Shown here one piece after another: positions 42,101-57,100 of a stretch of DNA of 64,000 bases. Numbering within the stretch: the first letter of the stretch is position 1; every line of letters starts with the position of its first letter. Source of the DNA: Seriola aureovittata (taxonomy: Eukaryota; Chordata; Actinopteri; Carangiformes; Carangidae); NCBI RefSeq assembly GCF_021018895.1, contig NC_079382.1, positions 13,838,501 to 13,902,500 of the forward strand. The letters are read 5' to 3'. The notes under the pieces are model-generated. The model ran no database searches. It was not told the origin of the DNA and saw only the letters and a list, made by a program, of their open reading frames with translations. Position numbers and translations under genes: made by a program.

Positions 42101-45100
42101 CAAGAGGAGAGGGTCTCTGATTCACTGCTGAAGCGCTCCCACCACACACACATCATCTCCAGCTGGACAACACTGGAAGACATCACATTAGGAAAGATTC
42201 ATTTAGTCAAATATACTGTTTGCATATCTAGGAATGAGAACTAACAAGCACATGCTGGCATATGTTTGCAAACAGCAGGTCAAACACCACAGAGACGCCA
42301 CATGACAGTTAAATATAATCTTACTCTAATAGGATACCAAATATTTTTCCAGACCCTTGACTGTACTGGTACTTCCAATTAAATAAAATGGCTTATCCAA
42401 GAAGCAAAAAACATGATTTTTGCTCTCAATTTGTATAAAATTACAATGACAGATCTGCAATTTTGCTGTTAAACTAAAAGCCCTGTGTGGTGAAAAGTAC
42501 CTTTTTACTTGATTTTTTTCTCATATATGGCTTTAGTAATTCAAACGGATGGGGAATTGAGGTGAAAATACGTTTTTTTCTTTTATTTTACCAGGAAGTC
42601 TCATTAAGAGAAAAAGATCTCTTTGACAAGACAGACCTGGCCAAGATGGCAGCCATACAAACTGACAACATATTAAATTAAAGCATGAAACATTAAATAC
42701 ATGACAGCAATTTGAACTCAATGGCTTCTCAAGAAAAACATCCACACGTTTCATTCACCACATTCTTTATGATGCCCTTAAAATTTTCAATGGATATGAA
42801 TGTATCCAATTTGAGATCTTTCTGCATATTATTATTATTATTATTATTAGACAGTTATACTCACTTCTTGTTGAGGTGGTCTTGAAGTTGTGTGACTGCT
42901 TCTTTGGTCGACTGGGCCTGCTCCAGAAGAAGGGTCTGATTCTTTGGACCAAGCTGAATATCTACTGCCTTCTCCAAGAGCAGATCTGCTAGCACACAAC
43001 ATTCCTCAACCCTCATGAGGAGCCCCTGCAGACAGAAATGGAGCCAATATATTGAATAAGCAAATGTGGAGTACATAGCAGGACCGGTTCTAGACTGCTT
43101 TGATTGGGGCATTAAGAGAGATTTTATTGCTGCTCTGTGTGAACACAGTTAATGTTGCCGTTTTCTTCATCACAGTGTCTAACTATCTGCTGTACATTTA
43201 AACTTACACCAGTTCTGCTTCAGCACTCAGAGCTGTCTGCTCCTCTTAACACATTAATTCAGCTGTGGTTGACATGCTACTCAGACGCTAGTTACTTTAG
43301 CTTAGCAGCTAGCGCTAGCTTCTCTCTCTCGCTCGGTGTGTCTTGATCCAACAGATTAACTTGTTCATCAGAGTGTGGTGTTGTTGTAACTTCAGTGTAG
43401 AGGATTGTGATGTTTATTACGTCTTCAGCGATGTCTGCTGTCTTACCTTCGACACATGGCTCAGCTCGCTAACCGGAGCTACCTTAGTCTGTGACGGTCT
43501 GTGTACACAGCAGCCTTCAGCGTGATAGGCTACTACTCGTGACGTGTAACCAATCAGGTGCTTCAGTGGGCGGAACATTGCTCGAGACCTCGGAGTTCTG
43601 GCTACTTACTACTAGACACAGGCGGCTGCATCCGAGCCAAAGTAGTGCATTTTTAAAGCGGTTGTAGTTTAAAATACCAATAATCTGAAAATTCAGGACG
43701 ATTTGATGGGGCAGTTTGGTGGGGCATAGACCTCCCAGTGCCCATGCCAAGAGCCGGGCCCGGTGCAAAGCTAATGCATGTATGCAAGTACAGTTACAAA
43801 AACACACCTTATTGTGCTCCAGTTCAGTTCTCAGGCTGTCCAGGCTGTTGAAAATGAGTTCTTTGTGTAGCTCGTTGTTGGTATTGCTGATAAACCTCCA
43901 AACTGTTTCTCTCTCTGTTTCAAAGTTCTGCCAGGAGCTCAGAGTGGCCTTGAGATGGTGAAGAAACAAAAGAATGGGTAAAGTTTCATAAAGAAAATAT
44001 TGCCTGCACACACAGTGTGGGTACTGGGCTGTTAAGTGTTATTCAACATACGAAACTTAGACATTGGCTCTTGGCAAGAAGAGGAATTAAGTTTGATGCT
44101 GAACTCTCAATGTTTCTTCTAGACTGGTCAGCGATAGAAAAATTTACAAATAGCTCGTTTAACTTAACTCAGTTTTATCCCACTAAATTTTCCAGGAGAT
44201 GTTCATTCATTCAGATTGTGGTTATATTATAAAGTTTGAAATGTTAATTTACAGTGCAAGGAAGGCCTCAAGAAACTGATTCATGTAAAATGAAATAACA
44301 AAATGCCATCAATCTCTCCTTATATACTTATTAAACATTGTGGTAATATGGTCAGTCTCAAATGAAATCTGTCCTTTGATTCAAAGGGACAGACACCAAA
44401 AACCTTAAAACTAATCTATGATGTTTTGGAGTGTTGTTTTATGATGGTTTTCCACCATTCCGCCTTTGAAAATGAACTCATTCATTTCAGGTATCTTAAA
44501 CATATTCCTGCAGAATCATGTTAGGTTTCTGATCAATTAAAGGACAATGATAAAAGTGCATAAACAAATCCCAGAACAACAGACACAAACAAAATTTACA
44601 CACCACATGATTTGGTTCATGTTCAATACAGACCAATCAATGATCACGGCAGGGGTGTGTGTGAATGATCAATGACACTCACACATGCAAACATTATGTG
44701 CACACTGATGTGAGAGAAATCCAGCCTCAGTCTACCTGCAGGTTGTGCTCTTTTGCCTCTAATTTGCGGTCGACCTCTCTGAGAGTTCCCTCCAGTTCCT
44801 GTAGGTACTGACTGAGCTCCTCCCCTTTCTGCAGCTGGCGGCAGTGGGAAATCAGAAGCTCTGCCTCTCTCCTGTTAGCATGCAGGCGCTTAAGGTGTTG
44901 CTGTAAAACGCACACAGACAAGAAAACATGTCAGATGACGTGATCTAATCATATTTTATGAGGTGTCATCCCCAGGCCCAGAGTTTGAACCCAGAACCTT
45001 CTTGCTATTAGGTGACAGTGGTAACCACTCATTCAAACCAACCATAATGTAAACCAAAACTAATTCCTTTCATTTTTTATTGAACAGTAATATATATATT

Positions 45101-48100
45101 TATATATATTCTTCAATAAAATGCCTCATAAGATGTAGATAAAAGACATTTTGATACAGAATTTGAATTGTTAAACATGTTTGCACGTGTTCATTTTCCC
45201 ACTTCTACACACACCTGGTGAATAAGGTAAAGTTGTTTGGCCTCTTCCAGGCCTGCAGCGTCAAACATCTTGCTGGTCTGCTCCTCGGCCTCACTTTGCG
45301 CTCTCAGAACCTCCTCCAGAGTACCACGCACCTCCTCCCTCAGCTCCTCATACTGGAACATGGCAGAGCCCTCTTCACCCCACTGTGAATGAAGGTGGCA
45401 GGGGATCAGACAACTGGGATTTCATTGAGAAAAAACAACGATAGATACATTTTTAACTCTAAGATATCTTGGAATACCTGACAGAGTGAAGAAAAGAGTG
45501 CCCGCAGGTCAGTTGAGAGTTTGGCCAGGGCTGTTCTTTGTCTCTGGACCTCCAGCTCAGAGCTAACTTCAGACAGCCCAGCAAGGAGGCGTTTAAGCCA
45601 CAATAAGCTCTCCTCTCGAGCATCTACTGCTTCCTGCAGTGCCTGAAAATAGTGGAAGCACAAAAAAGAGAATGGAGGTTTATTGAAGTCAAGCTGTACT
45701 GACTCATAACTCTGTGCCTACAGCAGCAAGCGCAGTTTACTGGCTCACCTGAACAGCAGCATTCACTTGCTCCTGGTGGCTGGAATTTCTTGCAGTCTCT
45801 CTCAAGAGCCTCACCTGCCTCCTCTGAGATGAGACCCAATCAGAAAGTTCACAGAACCTAGAAAAAGGAACAACTACTTTGAACCCATTTCGGTGCTGAA
45901 AATGTAAGACTTAAAGATGTTAAAGATGCTGTAAGGACTCTGAGTTTTTGTCGACCTTTACCTCTCATTCCACTCTTTCCATTTATCAGGGTTCTGCTCC
46001 AGTTTGAGGTGGGTGCTCTTAATTTGTTCTGTAACCTCTTCCACAGCCCTTCTGGTGGAGTCGAGTGTTCGATAAGCCGGGTCGTTGTCAGGTAACTTGT
46101 GACACAGATCCTCCATGTTTCTAATCCTCTTCTCACACAAAGTCAGAGGTTTGCGTTCTCTGAAGAAAGTCTGGAGATAAGAAAGAAGGAAATGTTAAAA
46201 CTTGAGAGGCTCCAGAATGGTGAGGATACGACGGTAAGTGATTTTTATCTTTCTCTCACTCTTGGTTTAATCTCTTTTAAGTTTCTACCAAATCCGAGAG
46301 GCTCACTCTGTGTTCTTTGATCACTCGCTCACTGGTGCAGGTGCCAGAGAGGGCTCGCATTTCTCTGTCCAGCTCTGCTCTGCAATCTTGTAGGATCACA
46401 GCCACTCGACTTCGCTCCACCTCCACCTTCAGACGGAGCAGGTGAGATGGGGATTCGCCCTGGATGTCCTGTGGAAAAGACAGAGAAGACACAGAATATA
46501 AGAGACATGGTAGACAAGACATGTTGTATAATTTAGATTAATTTTATCCCATAGAGAGACTGTGAGTAAACACTGAGAGGGTTGCATTTTAATCTAACTA
46601 GTACAGGTTAATTGGAAAACAGACTGGATGAGACTCTATCAAAACCAAAGGTCCTCCTGGTTAAGTTAATGAAGTATCGGCTATGTGCCTCAAGAGATGT
46701 GCAGTAATTAGTGAGAGTGTTAAAGCATGGTGACCCCTGACCTTCCAATGTTTGTGCAGCCTGCGGACAGTCTCTTGCAGCCCCTGTTGTTCCTCCTGTG
46801 GAAGGATGTCAGTCAGCTCATCACACGCCTTCAAGAACACACTCAGCAGCCGCTGATCCAGTTGGCTGAAAAAATCCTGCATTACAAAAAGGCAAGACTG
46901 AAGTGAGAGAAGCAGGAGACCAAATAAAATAGAGTAAAGGTTAATACTGTGCGCCCTTCCACCACTCAAGAAAAAAACAAATTTAGGTAGTAGTAATGTG
47001 TCTCCAAATGAATTGTATCACTTGTGTACCTCCTCTATGGCAGAAGATTACAGGTTTGATCTTACAGCATGTTTCTTCAGTAGTTCCTCAGCGTCTCCAG
47101 TCTCTCTCAAACAGCCCTGAGCTTTCTTCAGCACCCTCTCCAGCTCTTGTCGCGATTCCTCGAACCTCCTCCTCAGGCAGTTGTTAGCCTCTTCCTGCCT
47201 TCTCCATTCCCCAACCTCCTTCAGCAAAGCCTGAGAGGAGGGACAGCAGGAAGTGGTGATTGTAATTGGTCTCCTCGGTAATATTGTGTAATTACATTAT
47301 TTGTCTAACATGGAGCAATGGAATAATGAGTCCAATGAGTCCAATGTGCAGTGTTGTTGCCTCCTGGGTGTTTCAATGCTCATGTAATCTCATTAATGTA
47401 ATCAGTGTTGTGGGTAATGCAGTCACTGTGTGGCATTCTGGTATGTGTAGGTAGACACACATGTATAGTGCTCACCTGTGCTGAGACCTGTATTTCAGCC
47501 ACTCTCTTTTGCAGCAGTGACAAGTCAAAGTTACGGAGCACCTTACTGGTGGAGAGTGTCCTCTGCAGGGTGTGGTGGTTCCTCTCAATCACTGATAGAC
47601 ATCGTTTACAGCTTTGCTGCTGGTTTAACAAATCCTAGAGAAATTGTGGAAACAACGGTGAAACAAATATGTTACGCTTTTCCACTCCCATTAGTTTTTC
47701 TTGACAAAAATGTATATTAATAACAGGTTGTAAAGGCAAAGATGAATATTTTTTATGACCAGGAAAGAGTAGTGAAGGTGACAGAACAGACACAAAAATC
47801 AGGCTCATTTTCCATTCCTTTTGAAGACAGAATTTTCAATCACCATTTTTATTCACAAGTGGCACGAGACGGACAGACTTTAAACAAATCCCCAGTCAAA
47901 TCCCCAGTTTAATCAAATGATTTTAACCACTTATTTGACAGTGAAAATGATGGTCAGCAGACCTGAAATATCCATCATCAAACTATGTGAGTGTGCACAA
48001 GTCTAAAATGATGGACAAAACTACTATGATAAGAAAAGGCTTCGACTTGGCAATCATTTAAGTTAAATCCTTCCATTGCTATCATAGCTGACCTGCCACT

Positions 48101-51100
48101 TTTGTTTGTGCTGGGTCTGGACCTGTGAGTCTGGGTCTCTTGCAGCGGAAGTGATGTGACTGGCCCGCTCCAGGGCTTGGTAAAAAGCAGTAATGTGTTT
48201 CTCCATCTCCTCTAACAGCGGCAGAAGTACATGACACTCTCTCACTAGGGAGGGACATCGCTCTCTGACCTGGAGACAAATAAGACAGGTCAAATTAAAC
48301 AGTGACACAGAAAGTGACAACGGGGTGTAATTAGGATATTTAAGTCTTACTAAAGAGGTGTGTTGCTTTCAACAACAGACTTGAAATGGATTTCATGCTA
48401 CTTCTCATGTTTTGGCCTTAAATGATACCTACCTTACTCAGCTGACTTTTGGCTGTTGCCACAGTTGCCATGACCCTGGCAGTCTCATCCTGTGGTGCGT
48501 CCTTAGCGAGGAGCTGAGCACTGCGGGCGGCCAACTTGTATTGTGTCTCCATGGCAACCACCTTTTGCTTGGTATTCTGAGATGAGAGGGGTCATTCTTA
48601 AACGGAATGCACTTTCATCAAAACTGCTTTTGGCAATAGAAACTATAAGTCACACAGTTATTTTGTCTGCAGCTCTAACTTCAAAGCTGCTGTGATATGA
48701 AGTTTTTAGGAACTCTATCACCATTTTAATAAATAACGGATTAACCTGATTAAAGTTTGTTTTCCTCACCTCCACATCCTGCAGAAAGCCTCTAGCATTG
48801 AGGAAAGACACTTGAACGGGAGCGTTGAGCTTGGCTTCTGCTGAGTCGAGCAGCTCTTTCAGAGTCGACACAGCCTTCAAATGGTCTTTTCTCCACTTCT
48901 CCAACTCATCTGCTCTGGCGTACTGCGGCAAAAGAAAGATGATAAAGAGTAAGGGATTAATTTTATTGAGAAATGTAAACCAAAATGAAAATAAGTCTTA
49001 AACTTTCCTGTACGTGAAATCAGTCTAATACCATTTGCCCCATTTCTGCTTTTTGCCAGACATGCAGTATTTTTAGTTATGTTTTTTTTTTTTTGTTTGT
49101 TACTTGTTTGACTTTAAGGAAGAGGTCTCTCCATCGTCCATTCAAAAGAAGTAGCTGCTGCTTGAGGTCAAGTGACACGGTCTCATCGCACGTCTCAATG
49201 AGGAAATTCCCGGCGTCGTTCATGGCTGCATGTTGATCCATCCAGTGGCTGAGATTCCTGAAAAACTCCTGGAAGAGCAACAGACTCATTAAAAAGACAG
49301 AAAGAAACAGAGACACAAAGAAATTAAGAGAAACAAAGAACTAAACAAAGACTTGAGTGTCAAAGAAAGAAACAAAGACAGCTAATCAAAAAAGAAACAA
49401 AGAAGGGGATTGAAAGAAAGGACAATAAAAAACTGGGGTAATTAGCTGTCTAATCCTTGGTGGGGATGTGAATCTGAGGTAACCATGGCAATACGACAAC
49501 TGGAATATCCTTGGTGGCTTGTTGTAAGTCAAGGAGATCATTTGATACATGAGTGGAGACTGTTAATAGAATTCCACTCAGAAAACTAAATGCTTGAAAT
49601 TGGGCTGACGATTGTTACTGAGGCTTTTGAGTCCATCAAACAAAGGCATGTATGAGGGGACTCTTAAACTGTGTACAGAAAAAAAAAAAAACTTTGAGTA
49701 TATGATGGGAATTCCTACAATATTAAGAGGCACTCCCATACCCTTTTAGTGTTTTCAGGCTGGCTTAGGGCTTCCTCTCCATCCTCCAGCCAGGCCTGTA
49801 AGGAGGCCACAGTGGAGCTGTACCTCTCCCAGTTGGACAGCACCTCCTCCAGCATGCTCCTCACGCTGCGCACCTCCATGGACAGACTCCTCCACTGAGT
49901 CACCACCTCCCGCATGAACCTGCGCACCCCCATCTCGCCCTCGTCCACTAGAGGAAAGATACGTCAACTTAAACAACAATGACAGGAACAGGAATATTTC
50001 AAAAACCAGACCTATTGCTGGAACTTCTATATCCAGTCAGTCCACTCAGGAGTTTGGCATCTAAAGCTTTAATTGGTCTGGTATGACCAGTAGCTAAAAA
50101 ACTTTACATACATATTGTTGTGTAACTGTTATTATTGAGTCCATTAGTTGACTTGTGAACTATTGTGAACTATATAAACTTGCCACTTGTGGCCGCTGCT
50201 TGGCAAAAGTCACATAGGCTCACTTTAAGGCACAGGACAGATGGTGCATACAGTATTCATAGAAACACCAGATGAAGAACACATTGAGGCTGATGGAGCT
50301 ACACGCTTTCGCAGTCAAATCTCTGACCCCAAAAACTCACTAGAAGGAGATGTATTATCTTTGCTTGTGTGTTTCATTCCCTTGATACGAACTCTCCAGT
50401 CTCAGAAGTGCTGTACCACAAACTACCATGAGCCAGTTTCAAACAGACATTAATCAACTAGTGCAATGCCTTAAAATGGCAGATAAATTACGTATCAGTT
50501 CCCCTCTCCTCCTGCCTTTCCTCAATTTGCTATTACCTGAAACTGAGCATTTAAATACACCCAAATGAGCTCTCATCCAGCCATTCAGAGCCATTCAACT
50601 ACCAGCAGGTCTCAAGCATGTGTGGTAGTCGGGGGGTGGGGGGCATTTAATTTGCAGGATCGACCAATCAAGCTTCAGATGTCCTGATTTCTTGCCACAC
50701 CTCACTTCTCTGCTCTGCTCTGCATACCCTAAAGCAGCACGACCCTGAAACCACCAAGCTAGCTCAGTTTGCGCCCAGAGACGTGCAGAAGTGGAGCAGC
50801 CCCTAACTAGCAAATGGGGTCGTATTCCCCACTGAGAGCTGAGAGTGAAGGAACCTCATTTAGCTGTAGCCTGCAGACTCTCCCCTTCTACCGAGCTGTA
50901 AAACCAGACAGGGGCAGACTGAGCAGCTGGAAGAGAAAGCCTCATTGGTTCCTGAGCTGTTGACAATGGAAGATAAAGTTGAGATATGGCGTACGATGAT
51001 GAGATACTGTCTGAGAGCACACTTAGATAAATAAACAGATAAATTCAGATAAAAAACAAGATTCAAAGGACAACAATGTAATTAGTGTCAGGCAATATGA

Positions 51101-54100
51101 TGATACATATAATAAGATGACATACGATTGTGTGAACCATCAGTGAGAGGGCGATATGTATCCATTTAATATTTCTGAATGTATTAGACCATTGTAGGCA
51201 ATCTTCCTAATCAATGAGTTGGACTGCTTTATTGCAATATGGGAATTTTATGGGATTTTGACATCAATACATTAAAGAGTACTTATTTGTCAGGTATTTA
51301 ATTTGTTGGCTTTTTAATCAATAAACAAGATTTTCCAGTTTCCAGAACATTTGCTATATCACAAGATAGCGTTATCAGGATATAAAATCCATATCAGTGA
51401 CTCTTAAGTGCAATTAATTACCCATAATAATAACAACATAATGACAGCCTGAATTGAGAAATGTTGTTGCTTAAGCAAAACATCTGTAAATATAAACTGA
51501 GACAGTATATTGTCGGTATATTAAAAGGTAGAGGGTATATTAAGAGTTACCTTTAATGATGGGTTATGCTGTATACTAAATATCAAATCTTAAATATACT
51601 ATTCATATTTTATCTACTCACCTGAGCTGTCAGCGTTGACATAGACCTCAGCAGACTGTTTCAGGGACTGGAACAAGGCCTCGTAATTTTCAAAGAAATG
51701 TTGCTTCTCCACAAATGACTGATAAAAACACAGGTGAATAAGAAACTATTGCAACGTGAACTGACAATAATGACAGCAACATCATAACGGATATACAGCA
51801 ATAAAGCTAACGGATACAATGTGGCACAAATTAAATTTATAACCTTATGATTTTTATCTAATAATATTGTAAAATTAAACTTTATATAAACATACATTTC
51901 TTAACTTTCAAAGTCAGCAAAGTAACCCTGAAGAGAAGATTAACATTACAGCACATCATGTACAGAGCGACTGAGCTTACAACATAGTTGTGGAGCATCA
52001 GTTCCACAGACTCTTGTCGGCCATATTTGATGATCCATGATTTGAGCTTGGTCTCAGCTAGAGTGAGGAAAGCCTGCATGTGGTGTTTGTTCTCCAAGAA
52101 CTCCATCTTAGCCAGGTGGATGCTAGAAAATGTAGAGACAAAGTTCATCCTAAAAAAAAAAAGACAAAGTTTACAAAAGATATCAGACCTGCAGCTTGAC
52201 CCCCACATTCTGCTTTTTCAAGGAAAAAACCTTGCCAAGCGAGGTGGTTATTATAATTCCAATAATGGGTCCCCGACATCAAACATTACTGAATTACAAA
52301 ATTAAATTAAAAAAATAAAACAATAACTTGTCCCAGTTTTAATATTCTGAGCTATACAGACTTCCCCACCTCTCAGCCATGTCTTGGAGTTGGTCTGGGG
52401 GAACAGGGACTCCATCAACACTTCTGTCCTTATGGATCCTCTGAAAGACCTGCTGGTGACTTTCCAGGCTCTTCAACACATCCTGCAACGTGTTAAGACA
52501 TACAGCAAAAACCATGTGAAGATAAATATATTTTCTGATCAGAAAGCATTAGATCAAAATGCTGCACTGCTCATACTAGCGAGTACATTTTCAACTACAA
52601 TAGTAGCAGAGCAGGCTGCTGCCTCTCTATCCAGCACCTTTTTTTGCCCTTTGAGATTTGCATACCCTGCAAGGTGATTTGCATCTTCTCCATATCACTC
52701 CATGCTCACCTTGTGCTGCTCCAGAGCTCTGTGGACAGTGTTAGCTGTCACGTCATGTGCTTGATGGATGATGATCTCTTGTCGCAGGGCTCCTTCAGCC
52801 TCATGCAGCCACGCCCCCACCATGTTGAGGGGCGCTGGGAGAGACCTGTCCAGCTGCAGATGCCAGTCCAGGAGCTGATATGCAAGACAAACAGAGAAAC
52901 ACTATGAGCAGATTGTGATTGTCCAGTTCAATTTGTGGTGGTACACATGGTTTGGCATCCTGATTAAAGCATAAAAAGTTGAAATACATTAATTACAGAT
53001 AAATGAGACACAATGTAAACTGGTGATCACATGCTGACAATAAACAGACTGTAAAGCATATTTGATGGATTGCTTTTGTTTCATCAATTTATTTATTATC
53101 AATTATTATTATTAATAAGTAGGAGACACAGAGTATAAAGAATAAACAAAAATGTTTTAACCGTTATAAAGTCAGCTCAGTCTGGTAGACTATACACTGT
53201 GACCCTGGGACTTTGAATCTCACATAACAACAACGTCTCACGTGTTTTATGTGTTCTTTAGGATATTTTTTAAACTCTCCACTGACTGACAGTGGCTTTG
53301 CATGTTTTTGTTTTTTTTTCTATCATCCCATTAGTGAGACAAGAAAGAACAGAAGAAAAGAAATAATAGACTAAGATTCAAGTAAGAGACATCATTTATA
53401 AATTGCTGATTCTATAGAAGAGGCTGATGGCGTATCCTTCTTCTCTCACCCTATTGGAGACCCTTTCCCAGGCTTGTTTGACCAGAGCCTGATCCACAGT
53501 CAGTATCCCATCTCTCTGAGTGGACTGCAGAGCTCCCTCCACCTGGTTCCTCCTCATCTCCAACTGCACACGTAGACTCTTGAACAACTGAAAAAAACAC
53601 ATGACGTGAAATTTGTTCACACGGCTCACACATCTCTGTTTCTTGTGAAAGTATGTGTAAAAATATTCAAGTTAAAGAATAGAGACATCAGAACAAGCGC
53701 TCTCTCAGGGGTCACGCCCTCCTCCCATTGGTATCTAATCAGACGCTCATGAAAATTTGTGGCTAATTGCCTCTGAATGCCGTGTCTCTTTCTGGCTTCA
53801 GATTCTCCGACTCTTCTGAATAATGCGCAAGGAAAATGGGAATATCCCACATGGTGCGGAATATGGAATGTATCCCGAGGCTTGGTGAAATAAGCCAAAT
53901 TGACTGAAAATATGACGGCTGCCGTCTGATCCCCACAGTGTAGCGCCAGTGATTAAGCTAATAATAGGAGCGTCTGTGCCCAGTTTAAACTGCACACACA
54001 CCCAGACACACAGACACTAACCTGGTACTGTTGAGCGAGATTGCCCTCGGTCTCCTGAGCCTGTATTGCATCTCTCTCCAGCTGGTCGAGCCACATTTTG

Positions 54101-57100
54101 AGCTCCCTCAGGCTCTTTCGCTGCTCTCTCTAGGAGGTGGGGACAGAGGAGGGGTGATGGGGTGACAGAAGCGTGGAAAGATGGACACGGACATTGGGAA
54201 GTGCAAAGGCGAAATGAGAAACAAATACAATAAAAGGAGGAGAGGGTGTAAGAGAAAAAAGGGGGGGGGGGGGATGGAGAGTAACAATAATTAACCAGAG
54301 AGATGTTTGAGGGATTGATGAAAGGATGGAGGGAGGAAGAGGGTGAAAGAGGGGGCAAAGCATGTACTGTTAAACATGTGTTCTCCTAATCCCCAGTGTC
54401 TCCCTGTAGGACAAAGTGTCAAAAACCCACAGCTGCCAAAAACACTCAGCTTAAACAGGGTACTGTATCTAAGACCCCCTACTAACATTTCATTGGATTT
54501 TAAGTAACCATGACGATAATACCATGCCACTCAAAAGCTTGTGTGATTGTCTATTCAGTTTCAGCGCTGTTCAGTCTGTCCGTTTTTTTCACTTCACATT
54601 GGTTCCTGTAGGAAGCCCAAACTTAATTCTTTATGACAGCTCAAGATGTAAAAGAAAAAATTAATTCTAAAGGAAAATGGTTTATTGTCTGTACTCAACA
54701 CAACTTCTGCATATATATTTCTACCAGTGCTTCAGTTGTTGTTTATTTCATAAAATAAAACTTTTGTTGTTTTTATGTGAAAACACAAACAATATCCAAT
54801 TGACCTTCTTTCAGTGAAAGAGAACATTTGGGAGCGAGTTAACAAGAACTGTCAACAAAGAACAAAGCAGGTGCGAAACACAACAACCACAAAGAGCCTA
54901 ATCAGCGCTGTAAGACAACAAAACACAGTGTGACACAGAGAGCAAGTGGTTGGCGCGGCTTTACAGCACACCACAGCTCCTGACACTGTTAACCTTAAAA
55001 ACAGGCAACCTCTATTCACAAGCTTTCCATCACATACGCGGTATCAATGCACACTGCCAATGCCAGAGGCTTTTATTGTCATGCTAATGGAACCAGGAGC
55101 CATAGCGCTAGGTGGTAACATTAATAAATGGTAATATCACATCTTATTATACTGGACTTCCTTTTGTATCCTGGCTCAGGAACCCTGCGGCAGGAATATC
55201 ACATCAGGTAAGATAAAGAGCCAATATTAGCATATAGGCTCTATTTTGACATGGAAAAACAATGTTTAATCTCACCCATACACTGTACAGTAGACAGCTG
55301 TACTGTAATTCAATAGAAGAGCCACAAAAATAAGCATTAATCAAATTTATATGGAAACCATGATTGTGCATGGGTGCTAATTGCATTGGGCTGCGGAAAA
55401 TGATGGAAAACCTGCCCCTGGGACCTTAAGTTACTATATAACCTACCTCTAACATTTCCTCTATATCGCAAGGAGCAAGACCACGCTGTAGGACAGAGGA
55501 CAGCAAAACAACCACAGGAAAGCAGTCACCACACAAAAACACCAGAGAGAGAAAGACAAGGAGACATACCAAGACAGAGATGTGCAACAAGAAAAGACTT
55601 AAAACAAGCAACACACTACCAGACCTGAGTCACATGACAAGTGTTTGTTTTAACCTACTTTTAGCAGATAGGTGGAAGCTACAGCGCCAGAACACTCCAG
55701 AAAGCAGTTTCAATTAAGGAAATTCACTTCCCTATAATTGCTTGACTTTTACTGCATTGGACCATGAAGGAACCCTCCCCACCTTGCACTTACATAGGTT
55801 GAAACAAGCAACAAGCAATATTTAGAAATACCCAGCTGTCCACACTTAACTACAACAGTAACTACGCAAAGACAAAAATGCCATCTATACATATCCATTA
55901 CGTATATATGTGTCGTGGCTGGCGTCTGACACACTAACTGACATTTGAAGACAAAACATTTTGGATGCAGAGAGAGGAAAGACAATGAATGGCGTAACCA
56001 GTCTGAGACAAATCTGACAGCTGGTTACCTCTTCTTCTGTCTGTCCGTCTGAGTCGCTCTGCTTTCGGTCCGGATGATGCTTCAGGAACTGGGCTACGTA
56101 TGTCATAATGGATTTCTCATCCGGCTTGTCTACGTCGACATCTGAGGAGGGAGGAAGCCAAATGAAAGCAATCAGAAGTCAAATCAAGTTGAGGCATGAA
56201 GGGAAAAAATAACGGGCACTGACAAAAACATGTTTGACTGACGTATCTATTGAGGAACAGACAACCGGCACCTTCCGCACTTCAGATCGGTGCCTAAGTT
56301 CTGTTTGGAGGTGCCGCCACGCTGAATCTCACAGCCTAAATGGACCTTAATTACACTGATGTCAAGCTTGATTTGTCAGAGTTCATTCTGAAGGGCAGGC
56401 GTGAAGGGGCACAGATGGTGTTTGGCAGTGACACTGAGGTGCACATCTGATGCTGTGATAGATACCCATGAGGAGTATAGCTACTGATTTAAATGCTATG
56501 TGGAGTGAGTTATCTCTCATGATGTGAGCAACACGAAAGGTCACGCTGATGCAGATCAGGTTATTTCACATTATTTTAGTCGGCAACGCAAAGGTCACGT
56601 TGTTGTTTTCTATTAAGGATCATATAGCAGAGAAAAAAAGAAAATGTAATACAGCAGGAAGGGACTGTAGAATTAATTTGATCCCATGATGTTGGACAAA
56701 TGCGGTTGGTTGTTATCTGACCCAAGACCTGTTCAATTCAGTTTTCATCAACTTAATGAAGAAGTCTCTAGGAAATATTGTTTACCTTCTGGGTCAAGAA
56801 GCTGTGGAATGCCTAACTCAGTCTCAGCCAATAAAAAGGCTTCCTGCAGATTTTCACGGTTGGGCCTCCTCCATACACGCTCCATGTCAACTAGATTGGG
56901 CCGGAGGGAATGGATGACTGCAAAGAATGCTAAACCTGTGCGCCAGCTGGGGCCAAAGTCCTTCACCTCAAGCCCCAAGCGTCTAGAGAAGAGAGAGGAT
57001 CACAAGGTCACAGCAGACAAAAACATAACCTGCGGTACTGAAGCTTTCGGAGCAGGCAAAGTATTCGATTCTCACATTACACTCCTGTTAGTGGTATATT

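Noticed and set aside
44968..45040. Possible tRNA or tRNA-derived gene (TTTGAACCC B-box-like motif)
   Set aside because: No acceptor stem, D-arm or anticodon arm can be formed. It matches a dispersed fish repeat I recognise.
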